A DNA stretch of 32,855 nt from an uncultured Saprospiraceae bacterium (GTDB lineage: Bacteria; Bacteroidota; Bacteroidia; Chitinophagales; Saprospiraceae). The position numbers and the translations under genes were made by a program. The stretch covers positions 1-32,855 of the forward strand of contig CALFDU010000084.1 in the NCBI GenBank assembly GCA_937950315.1. Reading direction: 5' to 3'. The notes under the pieces were generated by a model, which saw only the letters and a list, made by a program, of their open reading frames with translations, was not told where the DNA came from and did not search any database. Below are positions 1 to 8,802 of this stretch, in pieces (position 1 is the first letter of the stretch; each line of letters starts with the position of its first letter).

Positions 1-15
1 TAAAACATAAGTATA

Positions 16-363
16 ATGATTCAAGAGTTCAACGATTACAGAGAGAAAATGAATGAAAGAATTTTAGCTCAAGACAACAAAGTCATGAAAAGATTCTTCA
101 GTTTAGATAACCAAACTTATACGGATGGTGCTTTAGATATAAAGACCAAAGAACTTTTGGGTTTGGTTGCTTCCATGGTTTTAAGATGTGATGATTGCAT
201 AAAATATCACTTAGGGGCAGTTCATGAAGTGGGATGTACTACAGAAGAAATATTTGAGGTTTTTTCTGTGGCAAATATCGTAGGTGGTTCAATTGTTATT
301 CCTCACACAAGAAGAGCTGTAGAATATTGGGATGCCTTAGAGGCTCAGAAAGGGGCTGAATAG
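16..363 (+). CDS. AhpD-like / carboxymuconolactone decarboxylase family protein
   Basis: A 115-residue single-domain protein of the carboxymuconolactone decarboxylase (CMD)/AhpD fold. The family signature is visible as Cys58-x-x-Cys61-x-x-x-His65 (RCDDCIKYH), the redox-active CxxC plus histidine of AhpD-type alkylhydroperoxidases. The following helix, with EEIFEVFSVANIVGG, is also typical. The length matches stand-alone CMD proteins. It is expected to be cytosolic, since no signal peptide is visible, and probably assembles as a helical oligomer. The CxxC favours a thiol-dependent peroxidase or disulfide role over true decarboxylation, but the substrate cannot be read from sequence. It is the first gene in the window, so whether it heads an operon is unknown. 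The DinB-fold gene follows on the same strand after about 70 bp. Confidence 0.88.
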   Translation: MIQEFNDYREKMNERILAQDNKVMKRFFSLDNQTYTDGALDIKTKELLGLVASMVLRCDDCIKYHLGAVHEVGCTTEEIFEVFSVANIVGGSIVIPHTRRAVEYWDALEAQKGAE

Positions 364-432
364 TTCTGATTTTTAATTTTCCATTTACAATTATTGTTCA
401 AAAGTATTCGTTTGATTTTAAATTCAAATACA

Positions 433-1068
433 ATGAACAATAGAAGAAACTTTCTTAAAAAGACAGCAGCCCTGACTGTCGGTGCAAGTGCATTAAGACT
501 TCCTCTTACTGCCAAACCCAAATCAATGAATCAAGAAATTAATGGAATAAACATAGTGGGACCCAAAGAGGGATTTACGCCAGAGATTGGCACTTTGGTT
601 TCCATGATGAACTGGATGCGAAATACAATGTTGATGCCAGTGTATGGAATGTCCCAAAAAGATCTAGACTACTTACACGATCCAGAATCAAATTCAGTTG
701 GTGCCATGTTGATGCATTTGGTTGCTACAGAAAGGTTTTATCAGATTAATACTTTTGAAGGAGGAGTTCATTTTGAGCCTGGAAGAAAAGAAGACCAAAT
801 GTATGAAGCGGCCTCTAATCTTGGTGATGCAGGCAGAAAAACCTTTAAAGGAAATGATTTAGATTATTACTTAGACAAGTTATCTGCATGTAGAGAATTC
901 AGTCTTAAAGAATTAGCCAAATACGATGATAGCTGGCTAGAGATTATTGACACGCAATTTTGGGGCAGTCCTACCAATAATTATTGTAAGTGGTTCCATG
1001 TTGCCGAACATGAATCCAATCACAATGGACAGATAAAATATCTAAAGAGCAGGTTACACACTAACTAA
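433..1068 (+). CDS. Tat-exported DinB-superfamily protein
   Basis: A 211-residue protein from the ATG at 433. An in-frame TTG at 394 would add 13 residues ahead of the export signal and is rejected. The N-terminus NNRRNFLKKTAAL followed by a hydrophobic stretch is a clear twin-arginine signal (RRxFLKK). The mature part (about 45-211) resembles the DinB / DUF664 four-helix fold: a helix-1 region with NWMRN, His95 in MLMHLVATE, and a late HESNH motif (His193, His197). Together these match the three-histidine metal triad of DinB-like metalloenzymes. Export by Tat suggests folding and cofactor insertion in the cytosol before export. DinB-like proteins are usually cytosolic thiol transferases or hydrolases, so the exported location is the unusual feature. 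The substrate is unknown. A strong terminator follows immediately. Confidence 0.82.
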   Translation: MNNRRNFLKKTAALTVGASALRLPLTAKPKSMNQEINGINIVGPKEGFTPEIGTLVSMMNWMRNTMLMPVYGMSQKDLDYLHDPESNSVGAMLMHLVATERFYQINTFEGGVHFEPGRKEDQMYEAASNLGDAGRKTFKGNDLDYYLDKLSACREFSLKELAKYDDSWLEIIDTQFWGSPTNNYCKWFHVAEHESNHNGQIKYLKSRLHTN

Positions 1069-1072
1069 ATAA

Positions 1073-1106
1073 AAAAAATCCAACGTCAGGCGACGTTGGA
1101 TTTTTT
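1073..1106. terminator. Bidirectional Rho-independent terminator
   Basis: This is a perfect 15-bp inverted repeat (arms 1073-1087 and 1092-1106) around a 4-nt loop. It has a GC-containing core (TCCAACGTC/GACGTTGGA) and is flanked by A and T runs, so it reads as a terminator on both strands. It lies between convergent genes ending at 1068 (+) and 1109 (-). Confidence 0.93.
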
Positions 1107-1108
1107 GT

Positions 1109-1513
1109 TTAGTATAAGTTGTTGTATACCTTGACTGTCTTAAATATTTCTTTCTGGGTTTCCACAAATTTCAAATGAAGTGGATCTATTTGATACTCTT
1201 CTTCAGCTTCTACACTTTTAAAGAATACATTAATGGCGTAATCATAAGATTTATCTATTACGTCTCTATCAACTGTAACGGCTGGAGGTCCCCAATAAAA
1301 CTTATCAATACTTGGCACCTTTGATAAATCAATCAATGCTTGCTCAAATTCCTTTTTACGTTCTTCAGTGACATCGTCTGTCAACCAGAAGTATACGGTA
1401 TGAATCAATCCATTTTCATTCATATTATTTTCATGTGTAAAAGTGTTTTCTTGTGCTTTTCCAAAACTTGAAAAAACCAAAAGCGAAACAAAAGTTAAAA
1501 ATATATTTCTCAT
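1109..1513 (-). CDS. Dabb (stress-responsive A/B barrel) domain protein with signal peptide
   Basis: A 134-residue protein. Residues 1-20 form a plausible Sec signal peptide (hydrophobic FLTFVSLLVFSSF then GKAQ). The rest matches the Dabb ferredoxin-like dimeric barrel: the opening strand GLIHTVYFWL, a helix with FEQAL, the strand KFYWGPP, and the late motif DPLHLKFVE that resembles the family's D-P-x-H-x-x-F. Bacterial Dabb proteins are mostly small and cytosolic with poorly known roles, so an exported version is less common. An internal Met31, directly before the domain, could give a cytosolic form. The gene starts 9 bp after the asnS stop, so it is probably co-transcribed with it, and it ends at the shared bidirectional terminator. 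No ligand-binding or catalytic claim is possible. Confidence 0.8.
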   Translation of the reverse strand: MRNIFLTFVSLLVFSSFGKAQENTFTHENNMNENGLIHTVYFWLTDDVTEERKKEFEQALIDLSKVPSIDKFYWGPPAVTVDRDVIDKSYDYAINVFFKSVEAEEEYQIDPLHLKFVETQKEIFKTVKVYNNLY

Positions 1514-1522
1514 AAGTAAAAT

Positions 1523-2959
1523 TTAAAATTCTGCATTCCCAGGATATCTAGGAAATGGAATTACATCTCTAATGTTAGACATACCTGTTACAAACAATAC
1601 CAATCTTTCAAAACCCAAACCATAACCTGCATGAGGACAGGTTCCAAATCTTCTAGTATCTAAGAACCACTCCATTTCATGTTCAGGAATATCCATTTCT
1701 TTCATACGTTTTAAAAGAGCATCCAGTCTTTCTTCTCTTTGCGATCCTCCAATAATTTCTCCGATACCAGGGAATAATACATCCATTGCTGCTACGGTCT
1801 TATCATCTTCGTTCATACGCATATAAAACGCCTTGATATCTTTCGGATAATCAATAAGTATAACTGGCTTTTTAAAATGCTTTTCCACCAAATACCTTTC
1901 ATGCTCAGACTGTAAGTCAGCACCCCACCCATCAATTGGGTATTGGAATTTTCCTTTTTTATTTGGTTTAGAATTCCGGAGGATATCAATGGCTTCTGTA
2001 TAAGTCAATCTTACAAAATCATTGTCTTTACAGAAATTCAATTTTTCAATCAATGGCATTGGACTTCTATCCTTCTGTGGTTTCTGCTTCTCTTCTGTCT
2101 CTAGCCTCGTCTGAAGAAATTCCAAGTCTTCTTTACAGTTTTCCAAAGCATGATTAATGACATACTTCAACATATCTTCTGCAAGATCCATGTTGTCATT
2201 CAGATCATTGAATGCCACTTCTGGTTCAATCATCCAAAACTCAGCAAGGTGTCGAGATGTATTTGAATTTTCTGCTCTAAACGTAGGACCAAAAGTATAC
2301 ACATCACTCAATGCCAAAGCACCCAGCTCCGCTTCCAACTGACCAGAAACGGTCAAGTTGGTTTCCTTGTTAAAAAAATCTTGTTTATAATCTACGGAAC
2401 CATCTTCCGTTTTAGGGATGTTATCCAAGTTCAATGCTGTTACATGAAACATTTCTCCTGCACCTTCAGCATCAGATCCTGTGATAATTGGACTGTGTAT
2501 ATATACAAAGCCTCTTTTATGAAAAAATTCATGTATGGCAAATGCCAATTGATGTCTAATTCGAAATATTGCGCTGAAGGTATTTGTTCTAAATCTTAGG
2601 TGTGCTATTTCACGCAAGAATTCAAGGCTGTGACGCTTAGGTTGTAGAGGATATTTGTCTGGATCCGAGTCACCTAAAATTTCAAATGATTTAACGATCA
2701 TTTCATATTTCTGACCTCTTCCTTGACTAGGAACTATCTCTCCTATTGCTTTTATGGCAGCACCTGTGGTAATTCTTTTTAGTTCTGCTGAATCTTCGTT
2801 TTCATAGTCAACAACAAGTTGTAAAGTGGAGAGACAAGAACCATCATTCAAAGCTACAAATTGATTGTTTCTGAAAGTTCTTACCCAACCCATTACAGTT
2901 GTATCATACCCACTGCTTTCGCTGTTGAGAATCTCTTTAATCTTAGTTCTTTTAGCCAT
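1523..2959 (-). CDS. asnS: Asparagine--tRNA ligase
   Basis: A 478-residue class II aminoacyl-tRNA synthetase that charges tRNA-Asn in the cytosol. The N-terminal OB-fold anticodon-binding domain spans roughly residues 15-95 ([14 protein letters not shown]). The catalytic domain holds class II motif 2 ([16 protein letters not shown], about 227-242) and motif 3 (GLGFERL, about 447-453, then RDVIPFPR). The segment SGQLEAE near 205 and the ending PRYPG are characteristic of AsnRS rather than AspRS. A moderate insert near residues 285-315 does not interrupt any motif. The length is normal for the family. A possible -7 promoter element lies 26 bp upstream, and GAGGAAAG precedes the ATG as an unusually good purine-rich ribosome-binding site for this phylum. 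The Dabb gene is downstream in the same likely transcript. Confidence 0.97.
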   Translation of the reverse strand: MAKRTKIKEILNSESSGYDTTVMGWVRTFRNNQFVALNDGSCLSTLQLVVDYENEDSAELKRITTGAAIKAIGEIVPSQGRGQKYEMIVKSFEILGDSDPDKYPLQPKRHSLEFLREIAHLRFRTNTFSAIFRIRHQLAFAIHEFFHKRGFVYIHSPIITGSDAEGAGEMFHVTALNLDNIPKTEDGSVDYKQDFFNKETNLTVSGQLEAELGALALSDVYTFGPTFRAENSNTSRHLAEFWMIEPEVAFNDLNDNMDLAEDMLKYVINHALENCKEDLEFLQTRLETEEKQKPQKDRSPMPLIEKLNFCKDNDFVRLTYTEAIDILRNSKPNKKGKFQYPIDGWGADLQSEHERYLVEKHFKKPVILIDYPKDIKAFYMRMNEDDKTVAAMDVLFPGIGEIIGGSQREERLDALLKRMKEMDIPEHEMEWFLDTRRFGTCPHAGYGLGFERLVLFVTGMSNIRDVIPFPRYPGNAEF

Positions 2960-2985
2960 TTCTTTCCTCTATTGTTATAAGCTTA

Positions 2986-2993
2986 CAAAGTTA
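2986..2993 (-). promoter_or_regulatory. Putative -7 promoter element for asnS
   Basis: The minus strand reads TAACTTTG, an exact match to the Bacteroidota -7 consensus TAnnTTTG, 26 bp upstream of the asnS ATG. No TTG at the expected -33 spacing was found, so this is only a candidate. Confidence 0.4.
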
Positions 2994-3127
2994 GCCAAAA
3001 TAGATTAATTGGCTTATTAGACAGGATGATTTAGTCAATTGCCGTGAATATCAATACACAAACCAAACTTCCCAGAAGCTGATTGATATAATTCATTTAT
3101 AGATTCAAACCCCCAGAGTTATTGATA

Positions 3128-4828
3128 CTATTGTTCTAATTGAGTGATAATATGCTTTGCTATATCGAAGCTTTCCTGCATATTATTAGCAGTTTGACCA
3201 CCAGCATACAGATTCAATTCGCAGGTATTAAACAAAGACACAAGCTCAGAAATTGTATCTTCTGTTACGTCTTTGGTTCTCAATGATTGCTCAATTGAAG
3301 TTTTCTTAAGATATGTAGCTGGTATAGAAAATTTATCAGCCAGAAACTCTTTCATAGCTCTTATGATTTCTTCGTAAAATTGAGCTCCTTGTCCATTCTT
3401 TTTATAAATATCAGCCTTGTTTAATTTCTCCATTGCCACGCGCTGCGCCCTTTCTTTTCTTATCAATACGGGATCAAAAGCTCCTGATTTTTTCCTTCTG
3501 TATTGGATACCTCCAGAAACAAACATTGAAACCAAACCCATGCTGAGCAACAACCAATAAGGCAATGAACGATGGAAGCTTCCAGCATTTTGAGAAAAAG
3601 AAGTGCTGGTTTTGATTGGGTTTAGACTAACAATTTCTTCCTTTTGCAACAATATAGCATCCTTGTTTCCTTCACCTTGTGTGACAACGATTCGTCGAGG
3701 ACTTGATTTAAGAGATATATATCGAGAACTATCAACATTAAAATATTCAAACTCCGGGGTAATTAAATAGTTACCAGCTTTTTTAGGCACAGCTAAATAC
3801 TCAAATACTTTTACGTGTGATTGATTATCTCTTGCCGACCTTTCGTCCAAAATAGAAGGATCGTATACATCAAATAAATCCTTATCAATAAAGGAAGGAG
3901 GAGTAATTAATTTTGGATCTCCAGTACCTGTAATCTCAATTTGAATAGTAATGGCGTCATCGGTGGTAACCTTTTGCTTATCTACATTGGCTTTCATTGA
4001 ATACTTACCTACTGCATTTGAAAAGGCTGGATTATCCGAAGGCGGTAAATTTTTGACTTTTATCTCTGCACTATTGGTCTTTACAACAACTGGCTTTAGT
4101 GCTGATTGAAAGACAAAACCTCCTCTTTGCGAACCATCTTTTATGATACCTAGTTCGACACTAGCAGGCTCAATGGTGTAAGTACCTTTTTGTTGTGGAT
4201 AAAGAATTCGGCGCTCCATGGTTTTGGTATAATACTCTTTACCATTGCGTGTTTCTCGTCTTGTCGATTCTCTATATCTAGATCCAGAATAAAAGAAGCC
4301 ATCATAATTTGATTCATCAATGATATCAAAACTCCTTATATCCTTGTTGGTAAAGATTACATAGTCAACATACATTTGTTGACCAACGTAAACTTCTTCA
4401 TCAGAAACGACAATCTCTACAAACATATCTTCTTCTATCTCTTCTGTCATGTTGTTTTCCAATACTTCGATACTCAAGGAATTGGAAGTGTATTGTTGAC
4501 CATTGACTACAATAGTAGCTGGTCCAATGGTAAATTCACCTACCTCTGAAGCCAAGAGTCTATATGTATATGACATTTCTTTGGTCATAACGCCATTTAT
4601 GATCGACATACTAGTATTGGTGGAAGGAGGGCCTACAGCTTTGAAGGAAGAAAAATCTGGTTCGCGAAATGAAGTACCTTGAGCGTTGTGTAATTTGTAT
4701 TTAACATCAAAAACAGTGTTCTGAAAAACTTTATTGTCTTTGACTGTAGCTATGAGCCTAGGAGCTTGCGCAAATATTATTGAGCAGCAAAACAACATAC
4801 ATATCAGTACAACAATTTTCTTTCCCAC
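3128..4828 (-). CDS. BatD-family membrane protein
   Basis: A 566-residue protein of the BatD / 'oxygen tolerance' family. A signal peptide covers residues 1-21. A large periplasmic region holds repeated beta-sandwich units (about 22-125, 135-260 and 270-385, each ending in strands such as FTIGPATIVVNG, GTYTIEPASVELG and GNYLITPEF). One transmembrane helix follows at about 423-442, then a basic cytosolic stop (YRRKK). A C-terminal cytosolic helical domain runs from about 450 to 566. This matches the usual BatD architecture. The start is GTG and overlaps the previous stop by one base (TAGTG), implying translational coupling with the short BatD-like gene. BatD is normally encoded with BatA/B/C and a MoxR ATPase; none is present here. 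The proposed role in envelope stress or aerotolerance is family lore and not shown by the sequence. Confidence 0.85.
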   Translation of the reverse strand: MGKKIVVLICMLFCCSIIFAQAPRLIATVKDNKVFQNTVFDVKYKLHNAQGTSFREPDFSSFKAVGPPSTNTSMSIINGVMTKEMSYTYRLLASEVGEFTIGPATIVVNGQQYTSNSLSIEVLENNMTEEIEEDMFVEIVVSDEEVYVGQQMYVDYVIFTNKDIRSFDIIDESNYDGFFYSGSRYRESTRRETRNGKEYYTKTMERRILYPQQKGTYTIEPASVELGIIKDGSQRGGFVFQSALKPVVVKTNSAEIKVKNLPPSDNPAFSNAVGKYSMKANVDKQKVTTDDAITIQIEITGTGDPKLITPPSFIDKDLFDVYDPSILDERSARDNQSHVKVFEYLAVPKKAGNYLITPEFEYFNVDSSRYISLKSSPRRIVVTQGEGNKDAILLQKEEIVSLNPIKTSTSFSQNAGSFHRSLPYWLLLSMGLVSMFVSGGIQYRRKKSGAFDPVLIRKERAQRVAMEKLNKADIYKKNGQGAQFYEEIIRAMKEFLADKFSIPATYLKKTSIEQSLRTKDVTEDTISELVSLFNTCELNLYAGGQTANNMQESFDIAKHIITQLEQ

Positions 4829-5334
4829 TATCCTTTCTTTAATTTTCTTTTTGGTTTACTTGGAGTTTTCGGAGGTGTAGGTTTTGTTCTAGGTCCAAAG
4901 ATATTGGGACTCTGAAAATCAAAAAAGCTATCCATACTTCTTAGTTCAGGTTTAATGATGATACCATCTGGATTGGGAAAAACATTTATTTCCAATGGTT
5001 CCGTTTCATAGATTTCACCGTCGGCCTTTACAGCTACAGGCTCAATAAAATATTGGCCTAAATCTTTTGGTTCTAAATACCAAGTAAATGTCTTGTAACC
5101 TGACTCTTTTCCATTGATGATAGATATGGAAGAACTCTGATTGGGTCCAGAGACAATATTGAATTCATCCAATTCTGGAATATCAATATTCTCCTTTATG
5201 TTCTCTAATTTAATCTCATAGATAAAATAATTGCCGAACAAGATTGAATCAGAACTCACTTGACTACTCAACGATTGAGCACTCAAGTGATTTCCAAAAA
5301 ATAATACTGTAAAAATTATTGAAAGGGTTCTCAT
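4828..5334 (-). CDS. Short BatD-like protein (N-terminal domain only)
   Basis: A 168-residue secreted protein with a signal peptide at 1-20 (cleavage near LSAQ). It carries a single BatD-type head domain. Residues 61-119 align visibly with residues 65-122 of the adjacent BatD: SISIINGKESGYKTFTW against SMSIINGVMTKEMSYTY, then LGQYFIEPVAVKADG against VGEFTIGPATIVVNG. After the domain come an acidic/aromatic linker and a Pro/Lys-rich basic tail (residues 148-168) with no transmembrane helix, so the protein may be periplasmic and not anchored. It begins 42 bp after the metK stop and is coupled to the downstream BatD gene by a 1-base overlap. It looks like a tandem partial duplication or a diverged partner subunit. 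Its function is unknown. Confidence 0.75.
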   Translation of the reverse strand: MRTLSIIFTVLFFGNHLSAQSLSSQVSSDSILFGNYFIYEIKLENIKENIDIPELDEFNIVSGPNQSSSISIINGKESGYKTFTWYLEPKDLGQYFIEPVAVKADGEIYETEPLEINVFPNPDGIIIKPELRSMDSFFDFQSPNIFGPRTKPTPPKTPSKPKRKLKKG

Positions 5335-5376
5335 CTTAGAATCATTTTATCTTGAAAACCATAACTTAGAAAGCTT

Positions 5377-6636
5377 TTATTTTATTTTAAAGGCTTTCTT
5401 AATTTTATTCACGTAATCTAGTTTTTCCCATGTGAAAGTTTCCACTTTCATATTCTTTTTCCTTCCTGCTCCATCAACAAAATTTACAACTTTGGTTTTA
5501 GGAGTTCTTCCCATATGACCGTAAGCAGCTGTTTCGCTATAAATAGGATTTCTTAACTTCAATCTTTTTTCAATAGCATAAGGTCTCATATCAAATACTT
5601 TGTAGATAAGGTCTGCAATCTTTGCATCATTCATATCTACTTTTGAAGTACCATATGTATTTACGTAAATGTTTGTAGGCTTAGCTACACCGATTGCATA
5701 TGATACTTGAACAAGCACTTCTTCACAAACTCCAGCGGCAACCATATTCTTTGCGATATGTCTTGTCGCATAGGCAGCAGATCTATCCACCTTTGAAGGA
5801 TCCTTTCCAGAAAATGCTCCTCCTCCATGTGCTCCTTTACCACCGTATGTATCTACTATGATTTTTCTTCCAGTCAATCCAGTATCACCATGAGGTCCAC
5901 CGATAACAAACTTTCCTGTTGGGTTTACATGATATGTAATTTTATCATTCTTAAAAAGCTTTCTTAATGACGGCTTTAGTTTTTTAACCACTTTAGGTAT
6001 TACGATAGAAACAACATCTTTTTTTATTTGCGCAAGCATCTTCTTATCTGCGGCAAAATCATCATGTTGTGTACTTACAACGATAGAGTCAATTCTAATT
6101 GGTTTCCCAGCATCTGAGTATTCAATGGTTACCTGAGATTTTGAATCTGGTCTCAAGTACTTCATTTGCTTGCCAGCCTTTCTAATAGCTGCTAATTCTT
6201 CTAAGATCTTGTGAGAGAGATCAAGAGGCAGCGGCATATAGTTGTCAGTTTCATTGGAAGCATAACCAAACATCATACCTTGGTCTCCTGCGCCTTGATC
6301 CATTTTCTTTTTCCTTTCAACTCCTTGGTTGATGTCAGGAGATTGTTCGTGGATTGAAGAAAATACACCACAACTTTTTGCTTCGAACATGTATTCAGAC
6401 TTGGTGTACCCAATCTTTTCTATCACGTCTCTTGCAATTTGTTGCACGTCAAGATAGGTTTTGGTTTTTACCTCACCTGCTAATACAACTTGACCAGTTG
6501 TCACCAAAGTTTCACAAGCGATTTTAGAATTGGGATCAAATGCTAAAAAATGATCAACCAAAGAATCTGAAATCTGATCTGCAACCTTATCCGGGTGACC
6601 TTCTGATACTGATTCTGATGTAAATAGATATGACAT
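5377..6636 (-). CDS. metK: S-adenosylmethionine synthase
   Basis: A 419-residue methionine adenosyltransferase that makes SAM from methionine and ATP in the cytosol. The N-terminal motif [14 protein letters not shown] carries the catalytic His14. The ATP-binding hexapeptide region [12 protein letters not shown] (115-126) and the glycine-rich loop [16 protein letters not shown] (271-286) are intact. It is about 35 residues longer than the E. coli enzyme. The extra length lies in a Lys-rich central segment (about 200-230) and a Lys-rich C-terminus (KIKKAFKIK). Such lengths are, to my knowledge, normal in this phylum. A -7-like promoter box lies 21 bp upstream. There is no room for a SAM riboswitch: the upstream gap to the FAH gene is only 43 bp. 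Confidence 0.98.
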   Translation of the reverse strand: MSYLFTSESVSEGHPDKVADQISDSLVDHFLAFDPNSKIACETLVTTGQVVLAGEVKTKTYLDVQQIARDVIEKIGYTKSEYMFEAKSCGVFSSIHEQSPDINQGVERKKKMDQGAGDQGMMFGYASNETDNYMPLPLDLSHKILEELAAIRKAGKQMKYLRPDSKSQVTIEYSDAGKPIRIDSIVVSTQHDDFAADKKMLAQIKKDVVSIVIPKVVKKLKPSLRKLFKNDKITYHVNPTGKFVIGGPHGDTGLTGRKIIVDTYGGKGAHGGGAFSGKDPSKVDRSAAYATRHIAKNMVAAGVCEEVLVQVSYAIGVAKPTNIYVNTYGTSKVDMNDAKIADLIYKVFDMRPYAIEKRLKLRNPIYSETAAYGHMGRTPKTKVVNFVDGAGRKKNMKVETFTWEKLDYVNKIKKAFKIK

Positions 6637-6657
6637 GTTTGTTTATTTATTTAACTG

Positions 6658-6665
6658 CAAAAATA
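6658..6665 (-). promoter_or_regulatory. Putative -7 promoter element for metK
   Basis: The minus strand reads TATTTTTG, an exact TAnnTTTG match, 21 bp upstream of the metK ATG and inside the short gap after the FAH-family gene. No well-spaced -33 TTG was seen. Confidence 0.42.
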
Positions 6666-6679
6666 GAATTTCTTATTAA

Positions 6680-7291
6680 TTACTTTACTCTACACTCAAA
6701 CATTTTAACATCCCCAAGATAACCGACCAATTCATCTCCTATTTCAACAGGACCAACACCTTCAGGCGTCCCTGTCATGATTAAATCAGTAATCTTTAAA
6801 GTAAAAATGGTTGAGATATAACTTATTATCGTTTCAAAATTGTAAATCAAGTCTTTGGTATTTCCTTTCTGAACAACTTGTCCATTTCTAGTTAAGGAAA
6901 ATTCTAGGTTATTTAAATCCAATCCTTCTACAGGAATAAACTTACTACCTATAACAGCCGAATGATCAAATGCCTTAGCAATTTCCCATGGATGACCTTT
7001 CTTCTTGCATTCACTCTGAACATCTCTGGCTGTAAAATCTATTCCCAATCCTATCTCTTCAAAATAGTCTGAAGCAAATTTAGATTTGATATGTTTACCA
7101 TTCTTTGAAATTTTCAGAACTACCTCAACCTCATAATGAATGTTGGTTGTAAATTCAGGATAATAAAATGGCTTATTGTTATTTAATAAAGCTGTACTTG
7201 GCTTCATGAAAACCATTGGTTTACTCGGTACCTCTGAGTTCATCTCTTTGGCGTGAGCAGCATAATTTTTTCCTATGCAAAAGATCTTCAT
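6680..7291 (-). CDS. Fumarylacetoacetate hydrolase (FAH) family protein
   Basis: A 203-residue single-domain FAH-family enzyme resembling FAHD1/YcgM. Metal-binding acids are visible as the E-x-E pair in HYEVEVVLK (Glu54, Glu56) and the aspartate in GIDFTARDVQ (Asp85). Other family landmarks are the opening GKNYAAHAKE, the lysine/His segment AKAFDHSAVIG, and TGTPEGVG near 169-176. Proteins of this subgroup act on short keto-acids as acylpyruvate hydrolases, oxaloacetate decarboxylases or oxaloacetate tautomerases using Mg2+ or Mn2+. Which activity applies here cannot be read from sequence. It starts 4 bp after the trpS stop, so it is the third gene of a ridA-trpS-FAH operon. Company with RidA fits a metabolite-repair theme, which is inference. 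Confidence 0.9.
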   Translation of the reverse strand: MKIFCIGKNYAAHAKEMNSEVPSKPMVFMKPSTALLNNNKPFYYPEFTTNIHYEVEVVLKISKNGKHIKSKFASDYFEEIGLGIDFTARDVQSECKKKGHPWEIAKAFDHSAVIGSKFIPVEGLDLNNLEFSLTRNGQVVQKGNTKDLIYNFETIISYISTIFTLKITDLIMTGTPEGVGPVEIGDELVGYLGDVKMFECRVK

Positions 7292-7295
7292 GAGA

Positions 7296-8330
7296 TCAGT
7301 ATTTTACATTTAACAATCCAGTTAATTCTTTTACTTCCTTTACTGTTTCTTGAGCTACTTTTCTTATTGCTGCTGAAGAAGCTTTTATTTGATCTTTAAC
7401 CGCTCGTTTATCTTGTAGTAATTCATCTTTCTTTTTCTTGAATCCGTTGGTCAATTCGACAATAGCATCAGCCGTATGAGCTTTCAGCTCAGAATATTTT
7501 AAAATACCTTGCTCGTGATCTTTCAACATTTTTGCTGCTGCATCCAAATGACTTTGGTTGCCATTTACTTTTGCTGAACCATTTAATAACATGAAAAGGT
7601 TTTCTACCCCAGGACTCATCCCTTCGGTTGCTTCACCTGTATCCGTTACCGCAGACTTGATTTGTTTTCTGATTCTAGCCTCATCAGCGAAGCAAGAAAT
7701 ATAATGTTTTTCCCCTGCGCTCTTACTCATCTTTTTAGACGGATCTGCAGTTGATAGAATCTTTGGTGTTTCTGTAAACAAAGTTTCAGGAAGCACGAAA
7801 TATTCCTTCCCTACTTGATTATTAAAGCGTTGTGCAATTGTTCTTGATAATTCAAGGTGTTGTTCTTGGTCTTTTCCTACTGGAACAGCATCTGCTTTAT
7901 AGATTAAAATATCTGCTGCCTGCAATACTGGATAATCGAAAATTCCAACGCTTATAAAATCTTCTTTACTTGACTCCTTTGACTGCTGGCTTTTGTCTTT
8001 GAACTGAGTCATTCTTGACAAATTTCCGTGCGAACAAAAGCAATTAAAAATCCAACAAAGTTCAGTATGCTCTGGTACCAAAGACTGGATAAAAAGACTT
8101 TCTGGCTTTACTCCGATCGCCAACAGATTATAGATTAATTCCCAAGTACTATTTCTCAACTTCTTTACATCGTATGGCATTGTCATAGCATGATAATCAA
8201 CCACCATATAAAAACAACGATATACATCTTGCAGATTCACCCAATTCTGAACTGCTCCAAAATAATTACCTAAATGAATATGTCCGGTTGGTTGGATACC
8301 TGAGAGTACCGTTTTTCTATTGTCAGTCAT
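7296..8330 (-). CDS. trpS: Tryptophan--tRNA ligase
   Basis: A 344-residue class I aminoacyl-tRNA synthetase that charges tRNA-Trp. The HIGH motif appears as HIHLGN (17-22) after SGIQPTG, the usual TrpRS context. The KMSKS motif is exact (KKMSKSAGE, KMSKS at 200-204). The intervening region contains the TrpRS-typical DYPVLQAADIL and VPVGKDQEQHLEL. The length is close to the standard 330-350 residues. The C-terminal region is Lys-rich, as expected for the anticodon-binding helical domain. It follows ridA by 6 bp and precedes the FAH gene by 4 bp, so the three are almost certainly one transcript. Confidence 0.98.
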   Translation of the reverse strand: MTDNRKTVLSGIQPTGHIHLGNYFGAVQNWVNLQDVYRCFYMVVDYHAMTMPYDVKKLRNSTWELIYNLLAIGVKPESLFIQSLVPEHTELCWIFNCFCSHGNLSRMTQFKDKSQQSKESSKEDFISVGIFDYPVLQAADILIYKADAVPVGKDQEQHLELSRTIAQRFNNQVGKEYFVLPETLFTETPKILSTADPSKKMSKSAGEKHYISCFADEARIRKQIKSAVTDTGEATEGMSPGVENLFMLLNGSAKVNGNQSHLDAAAKMLKDHEQGILKYSELKAHTADAIVELTNGFKKKKDELLQDKRAVKDQIKASSAAIRKVAQETVKEVKELTGLLNVKY

Positions 8331-8336
8331 GTTAGA

Positions 8337-8720
8337 TTATTTAGCCGCTATCGCTGAAATTTCAACATTTACAAATTTTGGAAGATTTGCAACTTCTACC
8401 AGTTCTCTTGCAGGAGCAGTTTCTTCATTAAAATATTCAGCATAAACTGTATTGATCCTACCATACATATTCATGTCAGAAACAAAAACAGAACATTTTA
8501 GAATATTTTCAAAAGTCATACCGGCAGTTTCAAGGATTGCTCCAAGATTTTTTAACACTTGATGCGTTTCAGCTTCTATCGATTCTTGTACCAATTCGCC
8601 ATTTTCAGGATTTAATGCAATTTGACCTGAAATGTACAGCGTATTATTAGCCAAAACAGAGTGATTGTATGGACCTACTGGTGAAGGTGCATTGGGGCTG
8701 TTGATGATTTCTTTTGACAT
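8337..8720 (-). CDS. ridA: RidA family enamine/imine deaminase
   Basis: A 127-residue protein of the RidA (YjgF/YER057c/UK114) family. It hydrolyses reactive enamine/imine intermediates, such as 2-aminoacrylate released by PLP enzymes, and forms a cytosolic trimer. The key residues are present: the opening SPNAPSPVGPYNHSV, SGQIALNP, the carboxylate-binding Arg105 in APARELVEVANLP, and Glu120 in NVEISAIA. Arg105 coincides with the numbering of the catalytic arginine in well-studied homologues. It heads the ridA-trpS-FAH operon, directly after the rpmF terminator. No confident promoter was recognised in the AT-rich 25 bp upstream. Confidence 0.95.
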   Translation of the reverse strand: MSKEIINSPNAPSPVGPYNHSVLANNTLYISGQIALNPENGELVQESIEAETHQVLKNLGAILETAGMTFENILKCSVFVSDMNMYGRINTVYAEYFNEETAPARELVEVANLPKFVNVEISAIAAK

Positions 8721-8744
8721 AATTTCTTAATTAATATATAATAC

Positions 8745-8778
8745 AAAAAGCTCCGCGTCCAAAAGGGCGGGAGCTTTT
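8745..8778 (-). terminator. Rho-independent terminator of yceD-rpmF
   Basis: Read on the minus strand, the arms AAAAGCTCC and GGAGCTTTT (8778-8770 and 8754-8746) form a 9-bp stem around a 15-nt, partly pairable GC-rich loop. The stem runs into a T run (8749-8745). It lies 24 bp after the rpmF stop and ahead of ridA, separating the two transcripts. Confidence 0.88.
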
Positions 8779-8802
8779 AATTCTTATTTCTTGAAGAGAA
8801 TA

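Noticed and set aside
394-432. TTG start 13 codons before the DinB-fold protein ATG
   Set aside because: It would bury the twin-arginine signal behind extra residues.
6637-6679. SAM riboswitch upstream of metK
   Set aside because: The gap is only 43 bp and shows no riboswitch-like helices.
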